DNA of 64,000 nt from Hibiscus mutabilis (lineage: Eukaryota > Streptophyta > Magnoliopsida > Malvales > Malvaceae): contig CM033744.1 in the NCBI GenBank assembly GCA_019671005.1, positions 17,476,128 to 17,540,127 on the forward strand. Reading direction: 5' to 3'. Below are positions 23,347 to 34,836 of the stretch, one piece after another. Position 1 is the first letter of the stretch. The number at the start of each line of letters is the position of its first letter. The position numbers and the translations under genes were made by a program. Below the pieces are notes generated by a model, which was not told the origin of the DNA, did not search any database, and was given only the letters and a program-made list of their open reading frames with translations.

Positions 23347-24022
23347 TGTGCCTCAACTCTTCATCCATCGGCACCACCACCCGACTCTTAAAGCACAAAT
23401 CTTCATCCTCATCAAAACCAAAATTCTTCTAACTCCCATCCAAGATATCCTTAACATGCGGCACCAAATCTCATCATATGGTTGCTTCTCTTTTATCATC
23501 TGCAACATCGAAGGCTTCACTTGTAACTCTGCTAACAACCACTATCTCGCATTAAACTCAACCGTGCGAACATTGCCCTTAACTTCACCACGACTTTTCG
23601 ACTCAAGGCATCTACTACCACATTCATTTTTTCTGGATGATACTCAATCGTTAGGTCATAATCCTTAAGCAACTCCAACCATCTTCATTGCCTCAGTTTA
23701 ATTCCTTCTGCAACATCAAATACTTCAAACTTTTGTGATCCATGTACATGATACACTTCTCACCATACAGATAATGTCGCTAAATCTTCAAGACAAACAC
23801 CACCGCAACCAACTCAATGTCATGCATAGGGTAGTTGCATCCAGTGTACCTTCATCTACCTAGATGCATAAGCTACCACCCTTCCTTCCTACATCAGCAC
23901 ACACCCTAAACCCACGTACGATGCATCACTATACACGACAAACTTCTTCCCTAACTCAGGTTGAATCAAGATTGAAGCTTGCAACAAAGCTTCCTTTAAC
24001 TTGTCAAAAGCTTGCTGCCTTG
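23347..24022 (-). pseudogene. RNase H to integrase fragment of a family I element
   Basis: On the minus strand the RNase H motif VVYSDASYVGLG (about 23945-23910), then VVAYASR, then DYDLTIEYHP (about 23663-23634), VDALSRK and QVKPSMLQMIKEKQP. It is close to 49300-49960 of Element 5, so it comes from a sister copy. At about 24022 it joins LTR sequence abruptly. Many stops. Confidence 0.75.
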
Positions 24023-24766
24023 CTCACGTACTGCTCGAGAAAGCTAGTTTCTGCATTGATGATGAAAAAGAGAGCGTAAGCTATAAGCTTAGTGAGGGAA
24101 TCGCAAAACCACTCGTCAATGCATGTAAAACCATTTAATTCAAACCACTTGTAATTATCTCATGGAAAAACATCTCATGCTTTTCATGTCATCTCAAATA
24201 TGCACATTTAAATCATTTTCAACACATGTATCATGGATTCAATCTCTACCTCGATTTAAGCTTCACTTCTCAACACCATTATAACAAGCTTAAAGAGTAA
24301 CACATGTAGAAATCACGTTATACAAACAAAATCCATTTCTCATAATACATTATCTCATATATTAGCTTTCAAGTGACTCAAAACCAGCAACCTTTCTTTT
24401 CATAAAACATATCGGATACACAGATTTCTCAAGTGGTTCTCACAACCACTTCACATACATGCCTCAACCAGAGCAACGGTTCAAACTGGAGAAAGCAGAA
24501 CATTTACCCACCTCAACCACTACGAGTCTCATGATGGATATTACGGACACTTAACACCCCTTGACATACAATAGGTGACTTTTTATAGTGCACTCTAAAC
24601 CCTATTGCTAGCCAACTATATCGATATCATTTTAAACACAACCACTTGCCAATATATTCAATAAACAACATTACCTCACTCTTTTACATATGCATCAAAT
24701 CAAACCAACACAAATACATTAAATCATGTATTTTAACAATCTCAAAAATGCTTTCATAAACCATAT
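24023..24766 (-). repeat. Family I LTR fragment, minus strand
   Basis: Matches 18160-18590 and continues past the end of that copy. It ends near 24766, where a plus-strand copy of the same LTR begins head-on: compare TAGTGCACTCTAAACCCTA (24577-24595) with its inverse TAGGGTTTAAAGTGCA (24772-24787). Confidence 0.75.
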
Positions 24767-26474
24767 GCCATAGGGTTTAAAGTGCACCATAATAAGTGAC
24801 CTCATGTGTGTCGAGGGGTCAAGAGTGTGCCATACTCCAACATGAGAATCGCAGCGGTCGAGGGGTCAAGAGTGTGCCAATTCTCATACTGGTGGATTTA
24901 TACATCATAACCGTTGAGGGGTAATAGTACCATGCTCCAGTTCAAGGATGTATGTAAAGTGGTCGAAGGAGCCATTTGGGAAATCCATGTACCCGATGTG
25001 TTTTTACAGGTAGAATGACTTTGTTTTGGGTCACTTGAATGACGATAAATGAATTAATGTATCATGATATGTGGATTATGTTTTTTTATAATATGGTTTA
25101 TACATGTGGTGCTCTTTAAGCCTTGCTATTGTGATGTTTAGCATGAGAAAGCTTAAATTGAGGATTATGTTAGAGATCCATGATACATGTGTGGAAAAAT
25201 ATTTAAATATGCATATTTTGCATAGACAATAGAAGCATGAGTCATTTTGGTATGAGATTCAATACTTGTTTGAAAGCAAATGGTTTTAAATGCATTGATG
25301 AGTGTTATTGAGAATCTTGCACTAAGCTTTACATGCTTACGCTCTTCTTTCTCATCAATGTATAAAAGTAAGCATTCAGATAGTGAGCAAGCAAGAAGTA
25401 ATCCAAGGGTTGAGCTATTTCAAGTACAGTTTTATATACATAGTAATAAATGGAAATGTGACCAAGTTGTAATTGAGAGGGTTGTTTTAGTCAGTCCCTA
25501 TTTTGGACATGTTTCATTTGGTGTTCTGGACTTGTATGAGGTTATATGTTTTGTTTTGAGGGGTTGGAATGTGAATTCCATGCTTGGGTAGAGACCACGC
25601 CTATAGGATCTTTGGTCTGATTGCTATGGTTTGATTATTCATTTAGCAAGCCTATATGGTTGTGAAAATGTTGCTTGACATGTTATATGATGTTTGTATA
25701 ATGTTTGAAGCAAGTTAGATTGAGCCTAAGTGTCATATGTTCGACCAAGAGGTCATTACAGACCCAGTCATACTGGTACGGGTCTTTAGGGATCGATACA
25801 CAAGGGTTGTTACAGCTTAAAAGTGTGCAAAATTGTACAGGGGTATCGGTACGCATAGCTTTATATCGGTATGCCGCTCAGAAAAATATACAAGGTGTTG
25901 GTACAGGGGCAACCGTATCGGTACGAATATTAGCTACATGAATCCCCTGTTTTGATATCAAACCACTGGTATCGGTACACAAGAAGACCATACCAATACC
26001 CTTTGCAAAGTGGAACCCGTATCGATAATGGCACGGGGTGTATCGGTACCAAGTCTATTATTTTTGGTAATTGCTTTGCTAAAGTTTGAATGTTTAAGGT
26101 TTAGTCCCTATTTCTTGTTTATTCAATTAATCGAGCTTGGATGGTTGTTTTATGTTGAAATTTAATTGACATGCATGTAACCTGATTAATTAAGGTTTGG
26201 TAACTTTGGATTTAAGTAAGTCCCCTTAGTTTCCCAAAATTTGAATTTGTTCCCTAGAGTGTTTGGTCGATCGACTAGATGTCAAATTGACACCTGATTT
26301 GATGATAATTTTATTAGCTGCTAGCATGATCACCTTAGGACTTAATTATACATTTAGACAAGATAAAAGGAAAAAATGGACCATTTTCTAAGAAATTTTT
26401 CAGGTTTGTCTCGGCAAACCCAATGTAGCTCGCTCGATTTGGTCTTGCATCTAGGCCGGGTCAAGGGGGTTACA
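24767..26474 (+). repeat. Family I LTR fragment, plus strand, with true 3' end
   Basis: Closely matches 515-2191 of the first LTR, including the TCGAGGGGTCAAGAGTGTGCC repeat (24808 and 24857) and the final CAAGGGGGTTACA at 26474. No primer site follows, so it is a lone LTR piece. Open frames at 25280-25591 and 25705-25941 are inside the LTR and are chance. Confidence 0.8.
25765..26060 (+). repeat. GTATCGGTAC motif array
   Basis: About eight copies, such as GGTATCGGTACGC, CCGTATCGGTACG and GGTATCGGTACACA; counterpart of 1505-1780. Confidence 0.75.
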
Positions 26475-27430
26475 AGTTTTTGTTTGAAAGAAAATTTAGA
26501 AAACCCTTATTTTAGAGAAAAAAATGTTAACCGTCAATAGTAGTTTTTTTAAAAGCAGAAGAAAATTGAGTTGTTAAAATACAAAGGGTGAAACTGCTCC
26601 CTAAAGATTCTTAGCCTGTGCCTCCTTTCTATTTAATTCACAAAAATCACTTTAAAACAAATTTGTCTATTTTTTTCTTAAAAAGTCATCAAAAACATAA
26701 TTTTTATTATTTGATAACCAGTTAAATAACCTTCCAAACCATTACCCATGTCCAATTTGACATATTCCTTTGGAAACAAACTCGTTTGCTAACCCAAAAT
26801 TATTCAACTAATTAAGCTCAAGCTACGACCATGAACGAAATCCATCACATATCCAATTCAATTGGACATCTCTTGCCACAACTTCGTTAACGGTGAACCA
26901 CCTAAGAAGATACATCAATGAATTTTGATAACAATCAACTAATCCTAGAAAAACCACGTACTTCAAACACCAACCTTGGTCACATCAAATATAGCACAAT
27001 TCCAACTTCAAAGAATCAACCTTTAACACCTTTTAGAACCTATGAGACCCCAGAAAACTTCCTCGCTAAATCTAGTTTACATCATCACCTCATCGGTCTC
27101 TAAAAAGTCATCCGTAAGTGTGAACATATGTATGCATGATTACTTATATGCCCTCATTGATAATGTATATGTATGCAAAATCTCTAATGTCGTGCTCAAA
27201 TGTATGCATGTACAGACAAGTATTTATATATATACATATAAGTGTTTTTTTACTGTGCATGATCAATAGTTCAAACCTACTAATAACATTCTTGGCCAAA
27301 CTTACACAACCAAATTGCATCCCCAGAACACCTCATTCAGCTTTGCTAAAACTTACACTTGCTCCAATTATAAAACAAACACTTCGCTACAAAAGCCTAT
27401 TAGCAAATCTTGATTTCCAGTCAATGTAAC
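26475..27430. other. Unassigned AT-rich segment
   Basis: No similarity to the other repeats in the window was seen. Short open frames (26918-27103, 27042-27269, 27136-27429) show no recognisable motif. It may be a leftover of an older insertion or of the original host sequence. Confidence 0.4.
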
Positions 27431-28366
27431 TGTAACACCCTCAACGTATATTCGATATTCGAATACGCATTAAAGATGTTACTAACTGATGTACACTGAT
27501 TTTCAAACTTGTAAATTTTTTTAACCTCAACAAAGTAGTTCTGTGGTTGGCCCTTTCTCAGTTTTCAAACAAAACTATGTTTGAAAACTGTAACTAGTTT
27601 CGACCCTGAATTGTTTTATTAAATACTTTAAGCAGTTATTAAAATGAAAATATGATTCAAGGTGAAAACTATGTGTGCTGCCTAGACCCTTTTATGATTT
27701 TAAAATCGCTGCGCGATAAACAACCAAGTTTAAAATCGTTTAAAGCATCTTTTCTAATATTATTAATTCCTCAAATTGAGTCTTGTTTCTATATCATATA
27801 TCCACATTAACTTATAAATAGAGTACGAAAATTATACATACAAAATAACTACTTATTTAGTATCTATACATGCCCCACTAGACTAGGATGTGATGATTCT
27901 TACTGATAATATAGGCTAACTTGATCCAAAATGTGCAGCTCCTCCTCTGCTATATAGTTTGAAGTACTTATGTGTGATACGAAACACACGTTAAGTATAA
28001 CTTAGTGAGGCATAATCATATCAATGTAAAACAATAATTATAAATATCACAGCCCTACAAAATGGGAAGCGATTTCCAATTGCAGATGATATCATTTTAT
28101 CATGTCTAAAACTATCTTACATGTATAGTACATTTAACCAATATCATCTTCAAATCATAGGATTCGATCTGCCTTACCAGTCTTGTGTATATTAAGCTTT
28201 TTAGCTTAACTACTTGCATAAATGCATTTCAAGTATTATAGCCCAAAGTATAAAATCATGTAATCTGTAATGCATGAATAATCATTTCAGAAATTTGTTC
28301 TGCAATAATTTTGTATTGTAAAGTCATGTAAGTCAGCTTTGTGCTAACAACACTGAAGTGTCTAAA
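27431..28366 (-). repeat. Family VI LTR, minus strand
   Basis: Begins TGTAACACCCTCAACG and is similar to 18784-19500, including ACACACGTTAAGTATAACTTAG followed by GTGAGGC near 27985. It is cut at 28366 by a plus-strand family III LTR start. Confidence 0.65.
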
Positions 28367-31271
28367 TGTAATATCCCAATTTTTGGCCAGTGACCAAAAT
28401 GTAAATTTTGAAAGTTTAAAGGTTAAAGTGTAAACTTTGGAAACATTTAGGGACCAAAGTGTAACTTTCAAAATTTGTGTAGTTGACCCCATAAATGAAT
28501 AGTCCACCCCTAAGAGAGACCTTTTCGTGTTACTCAGATTTTTCGTACGGAGCTTGTATTTTTTGCTATAAAGCGATAAAGTTTGGAAGAATATTCGGAT
28601 AATTGGATCGAATCAAATATCCAGGATATTTTGAAGGATAATAAGCCAAGGTTGATTATGTCATTTTACAAGTCTAAGGTATTTTCATTGTGTTGGAAGA
28701 ATATGAACCCTTTGATTTAAGTTGATTTTCCATGTTAAATATGAGCCGCTGGATGAAAAATGTCAAGATCGTAATTTTGGAAAAATTACAAGGGTAAAGT
28801 TGATAACTACCAACTTATTGGTTTATTTTTTACCATTGAATGAATAAATTGACATGTGCTGGTTGAGAAGGAACTAAGTTAGATTTTAATGCAATGACAA
28901 TTTTGAAACCAACTAGTAAATAAAGACTAGTTGGAGGGCAAATTAGTCATTTGGCAAGGATGGCAATTTTGAAATATTTGAAGTTACAAGGGTTATTTTG
29001 GAAGAATAAATTTGAAGATTAAATCTTGCCCCTTGATTGATGATAAAATTAATCTTAACCGTTGGATAAAAAGGACAAAATTATAATTTCACTATTAAAT
29101 GAATATAATAATCATTTAATAGATATATGTGTAAAGTAATGGTGAAAAGATGAAAAAAATGTTCATCTATTCCAGCCCAAAAACATGAGACCTAGGGAAA
29201 GAAAGAGAAAAAATTTCAAGCTCGATTCAAGGCCCGAAACTCGGTTTTCAGGTAATCTCTTCAACTACAATGTTGTTCTACTCTTCAAACTCTATCTTTT
29301 GATATCAATAATTAATGGAATCGATGCTTGATTGATGATAATTTACATGAGAAAAAAATTAGGGTTTATGGATCAAATTGGAGCTTTTGTGATTTTATGA
29401 TTCCATGATTGAATTTAAGTTGAAATCAAGCTAGTATGATGTTAAAATCAAGATATTGAGTTGGGATTTAAGTTCTACATGTTTTGATTATTATGAAGAT
29501 GATTAGGGTTTATGGATTCAAGTTTAATTTAAGGTTTGTGATGTTGAATTAATGATCTAGTAAGCTTGAATTGTTGTTTGGAAGCAAAACCCTAAGTTAA
29601 ATGTATAGGGACCAATTCGGCAAGCTTCAAAGTTAAAGGACCGAATCTGAATTTTATGAAATTAGAGTGTATTTATGTAATTAATGATGTTGGAGATGTG
29701 AAATTGATGTTAGAATGTTAAACCGATGTTGAATCGAATTAGTGACCATTTTGACAATTTGTCAAAATCAAGTGACCAAATCGGAAATGAACTCTTGGAT
29801 GGGGATTAAATCTGATTTTTAGTTAAGATAATAGAATTAAGATAGTAGTGTTGATTTGAGGGCTAAATTGCAAACTTAAGAAGTTTGAATTCTTACCTTT
29901 GCATTTTAGTGACTATTTTGGTAAAGAAAGATAATTAAATGGAATTATTTTGAAAAATTATTTTATGAAGAAGATGATGAATTGGTGGTTTGAAGCAAGT
30001 GATGGGACTAAATTAACAAGTAGGAAAATAAGAAGAAGTTAGTATAAATTTGAAGTTTATTATGGAAATTTATGTAGAAGATTGAAATCTGGCAGTGACT
30101 TTGAAAATTCACCATAAATTTTAAAAAATTGGTTAGATGATGAATTTTATACCATTGTAAATATGTGTTTGTCTAGTTTCTTTTCCACCAAACGGAAACT
30201 GATTTCGAGTTCCGAGCTAAAAGATGTGAATTTTTAATTGAATAAAGGTCAGAAAATTTACAGAGCAGTTTTGGGTCAGGACAGTCTGTGATGGGAGTTT
30301 GAAGAATTTTCATAATTTTTGTGGATTTTATTAATTTATGTGGACTATACCGTTACAACCTTCAGTGAATCTAGTTTTTCCAGTGTAAAGGAAATTAAGA
30401 TCCAGTATGTATTCTTCCCGGTATAAGTAAATCTTTGGGTAACGCAAGCAGTCTGAAAATAGAATTTAAAACATTTTGTGTTTAAATGTTAGTTAGCAAG
30501 CCCAAAAGAATTATTTGAAGTTCAAATTGGTCACTATGGACCATAATGAGTTTCTGAACAGTACAAGGAAGAAAGGGAAAATATTTGGAAATTTTATATT
30601 CGAATGATTACATTAAGACAACATGTTTATGGTGATGTTAGATTTGAATCTAACAAATATTTTTATCTTATTCATGTAATTAATGAAGTCAAGTTTGAAT
30701 CAAAGAAGGTTTGAGGTTCTATAAAGGAAATGATCGAGTAGAGTTTAGTGAGGCAAGCTAATAAATGGCCAAGTGAGTGCATACATGTTTTTTTAAATGT
30801 ATGTTTATTAACATACTAAAGGGAGACTTGCGATAAGTCACCCAAAAAGGTAAAGAATTTTTATAAACAGCATAATATGTTTTTGGCATGGTACTTTATT
30901 TTACTGATTTAAAGATTATGGCATATTTTATGATCGCAAACGTTTTTATAGCATGACACGTGATGGACAAATTATTTGATACGATTTTTAAATGGGAGTA
31001 TACCATGAATGTTATAAAGCAAATTTGAGTATAAACTGATCCAGTATGAAGATGTTTTACATTATATGTATATATGTATGAAATTTGGTTTACTTGCCAT
31101 TATTTGCAGGAATTGTTTTTCAAGTTTGCCCTTGGTAATAAAATGTCGAGTAGGATAATATTGTGGTATACCACTAAGAGTATTATAAAGTTATTGACAC
31201 TTCAAGTGTATTATAAAGTAACAGACACTTGAATGTGTATTATAAAGTTATAGGCACTTGATTGTGTCTAT
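28367..31271 (+). repeat. Family III LTR, plus strand, truncated
   Basis: Starts TGTAATATCCCAATTTTTGG and follows 57189-59655 over most of its length (for example 28860-29000 against 57845-57980, and 30590-30680 against 59560-59650). It ends near 31271, where minus-strand LTR sequence begins. The sequence is non-coding. Confidence 0.75.
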
Positions 31272-31275
31272 ACCC
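31150..31275 (+). repeat. Short tandem units with ACACTT..AAGTGT arms
   Basis: Three units of roughly 34 bp built on ATTATAAAGTTATTGACACTT with near-palindromic ends such as GACACTTCAAGTGT. It sits where related LTRs carry the 22-bp TTAGCACTT array. Confidence 0.6.
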
Positions 31276-32542
31276 TGAAAATGTATGGGGAATGAATGCA
31301 TTAGGCTTTTATAGCCTAAGTGAGGTAGTGACCATATGTTATCGTAGCATAAAGTCAATGATAATGAAATACAACATTCAAAACAATAAAAGCATATAAT
31401 ACCAAAAGTATACTTAAGTCTTAATATTAAATTATACTTGATTTGTCTTATGGAAGCTTTATCTAGAATCTCATTCAAAGTCTTAAGGGTTTCATATCTT
31501 ATTCAAAGCTTATCGGGGTTCTATCAAAGTTCTTATCTAAGTTCATATCTTTTAGAACATTTGCCTTGGATCACATTTGGACATAGGTAGCATTGGTCCG
31601 AGTTTCAGTTAGCACAAAGCACAAAGTAATGGCTAATTTATATCATAACAAACCTAGGTTCTCTTCTCTATCCATCTAACTGTCACCAAATCTCCTTACC
31701 ATATCACCCGTTACCTCATATTGTCGCCAATATATCATATATATGGGGTCGTCACCCTAAGTCGTAGCTCATGGACCGTAGTCCCGAATTATATCTTTGC
31801 ACCATGCCAAAGTGTCCAAGGACTTCAATTGTTTAGGCAACTTAAATATTTTATGTTTTGTAGTTAGGAAGGGTATCTTATGTCATAAGGTAAGCTTACT
31901 TATTTCCTTCCTTAATTCTTAGGGCACATATGAGCTTAATAGCTCTAGAGAACTTAGAATTTCACAGGCTTATAACATTAAGAATTATTCTTCTATAGCT
32001 TGGCATTTTATAAAATGTGATTGGTAGATTAGCATCTAAGTTTTTGATCATGGTTAGTACTATCTTCCATTACAAAACATATCATAGCAAAGAAAAAGGT
32101 ACACAAATATTGCAAATATAATCAATGAGCTTATTAAAAATGCCATGCTATGAATGTAACCATCCCAAAGAGCTCTGTCTGAGCCTTATGCAAAATGATA
32201 ATGTGCATTCAGAATATAAACGTTGCATACATTAAACACATAGAAACAAAGGTCGGAATGACTCCATGTCATCCGAGAAAAATGTAACTACACTCACCTG
32301 ATATCTCGAAGTTATAGGATATCCCGATCCACTAATCTTAGCTAGCCTTAATCAATTTCTTTTTTACAAGTCTTCATATTCATTGAATCCTTCCATTAAT
32401 ATGTAATTACCTCAAAAGACAATCTTTCTAAGTATTAGCAAATCAAGTTTCATAATCACAAGGCAATTATCAATACAAATTATAGTACACTAACGAACAT
32501 CGATTAAATAGTATGACATACATTAAAAGATTGTTTTACACA

Positions 32543-32632
32543 ATACAAAACTATATATACCCTCTTTTTAAGACAACTTCATTGATACAACCTTTTTAAT
32601 ACAAAACTATATATACCCTCTTTTTAAGACAA
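32543..32632 (+). repeat. Tandem duplication inside minus-strand LTR
   Basis: The word AATACAAAACTATATATACC and the following TCTTTTTAAGACAA occur twice, about 55 bp apart. It is a local duplication. Confidence 0.7.
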
Positions 32633-34513
32633 TCTTATTATGTAACATCATTGATACAATCTAAACATGACAATTTCCCCAAACACACATGAAACAGAGT
32701 TTACAAATCCAATCTTATATAGACCACCATGATTACAGTTTAACATATGATCTCTAGTACCTCTAAAATTAACCAAGGATTAACCAATATAATTCATAAA
32801 TCAGAACTTAAGTCTTTTCTAACTCAATTAGTCATCAAAGATTAGAGACCTATTAATTTTGCATTTCCACTTTTAAGCTAGACACTTATTTCCAGAATTT
32901 GGTAGCATACACTACCTTTAAACAATTGCTTCTACAAAACAGAATACACATCAGAATTTAACTTTCTTTACACGTTAAAAACTAGATTCGACTATGACTC
33001 TAAAGGTATAAGCTACATAATTTGATAAAATCCACAAAATTATGAAAATTCCTAAAAGTCATGAAACAAAGACTGTCCAGAGCATAATCTGCTTCTAGTT
33101 TTTTTGTCCTAACTTCGATTAAAAATTCTTATCTTTTGATCCAAGACTCGAAATCAAACACCGTTTGTCCTAAAAGGAACTAGACACACACAAGATTCTG
33201 TACATATAAGATTCATTACCTAATTTGATCCATAGAATTTCTTAGGATTTATTGAACTTACTGCCAGAATACCCAATCCTGACATTTTTTATGAAAATAA
33301 ATACCAAGGCCACTAAAGCACAAATTCATCCTTTAAATTCAATAATGCATCTACCTAAACAAGAATCTATCATCAATTTATCAAGTATCTAGTTTGAACA
33401 TATAAGTGTCTAATACTAGTGACACAATTTCCCTGTTTCGAACAGAATAGAACTTATTCTTTTCTCTGCATTACTTACTGTTCAGCCAACATTCTCACTT
33501 TAACTCCATTGTGAATTTCATTAGAGTCCAACCTTTTACAACACCTATTCAGAGTTTTCAAATAGTTTTATCCTTTATTTTTAAAATAACAAGCTACCTA
33601 AGAATTTCTTCTCCTTATTCGAAGAGCTAAGGCTCACCATATCCATTTCTTCTTTAATTTGAACTCCTTACACCTATAGATCATAGTTCAAAATGAATTT
33701 CTTTGATCAAACTTACTTGTTAACTATTTCAACCATTAACATCCAATATAATTGCTTCTAAATTGAATTCTAACATCCCCAAAGTTCTTAAAGCATTCGG
33801 TTACCTCCTCAATAAAATTTTAATTTCCTAAGATTAAGATTCTTATTAACATCCATGCCAAAATCACCAATGTGATCTGGTTTATTCACAATTCATACAT
33901 TTCTCTAACTCCTTCCAATTCTAGCTTAAGATCTATCGAAACATTTCAATGATTTAATGAAATTCTACCATAAGAAGACCATGTATGGAATGGGCTTACT
34001 GAAATGTTGATAGCAACTTCAATCGAGAAACAATTTTGCACTTCCTAAGCAAATTCTCATGGTCTACAATGGAGGACTTTTGGTGGTAAGGTGAAATGAA
34101 GAAGATGTTTTTTTTTAGTTGGAGAGAATCCTCCTTTTCCTTGCTCTCCCCGTATCAGCTATTCACCCCCACTACACATTTTTCTTTTATTTTTAATTAA
34201 TAAATTATGCCATTATTCATCACAAAACTATCTAACATGAGGACACTTGGAATCCACTATTTTAATTTGGTCATATAGCCATGCAAATCTTTAACCTTTG
34301 TCTTCCATTCGACTTAGTCCTCACCTCAAATTTCCATTTCTTGAAATTTTGTCCTTTAACAAATAAGCTTAATCCCTAACTTGACAATTAATCCAAAATT
34401 ATTTCTAATTTGATCCAAAATAAATCTAAATACTTCCTTAGGGGTTTATCAAAATATTTACTATAAGGTTCAGATAATAAAAAAAATTTATTTACGACCA
34501 TCTGGAGTCGATA

Positions 34514-34518
34514 AAATT
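34514..34518 (+). repeat. Left target site duplication of solo LTR
   Basis: AAATT, identical to 38188-38192. Confidence 0.85.
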
Positions 34519-34773
34519 TGTAATACCTCAAAATTTTGGTTAGTGACCAAAAAGTAAAATTTGAAAAGTTTGGTGTCAAAATGTAAAATTAAAAAAGTTC
34601 AGGGACTAAATTGTAATTTTAAAAAGTTATGTATTTGGTCCCGTAAATGAATAGTTCACCCCCAAGAGTGGCATTTTTGTGATACACGGATTTTTGATAC
34701 GGAGTTTGTATTAAGAGCTATAAAGCGTTAAAGTTCGAGAAAATTTCCAGATATTTGGATCGAAACAAAAACT

Positions 34774-34836
34774 GTTAAGCGTGCTCAGAACAGAGTAGCA
34801 TTAGGATGGGTGACCTTATGGGAAGGTCTCATGTCA
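34774..34836 (+). ncRNA. 5S rRNA-derived fragment within an LTR
   Basis: Aligns without gaps to the 3' half of plant 5S rRNA: GTTAAGCGTGCT (12 of 12), AGAGTAG (7 of 7), TAGGATGGGTGACCT (15 of 15) and TGGGAAG (7 of 7), in order and at the right spacing. These cover the A-box region, the intermediate element and the C-box of the Pol III internal control region. The first ~47 nt of 5S RNA are missing, so it cannot give a normal 5S RNA. It lies about 255 bp into the LTR, sense strand. The first run of four T follows at 34879. Cassandra elements are the known case of 5S sequence in LTRs; this LTR is much longer. Confidence 0.88.

Noticed and set aside
17069..26479. AAACT and AGTTT flanks as a target site duplication
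   Set aside because: They are inverse, not direct, and the sequences beyond them are not inverse of each other; noted only as a weak symmetry.
26918..27429. Small frames in the unassigned segment as host genes
   Set aside because: Overlapping, short, no motif and AT-biased; no support.
34774..34836. A genuine 5S rRNA gene
   Set aside because: The first ~47 nt are missing and several positions of the 3' part differ; it is a derived fragment.
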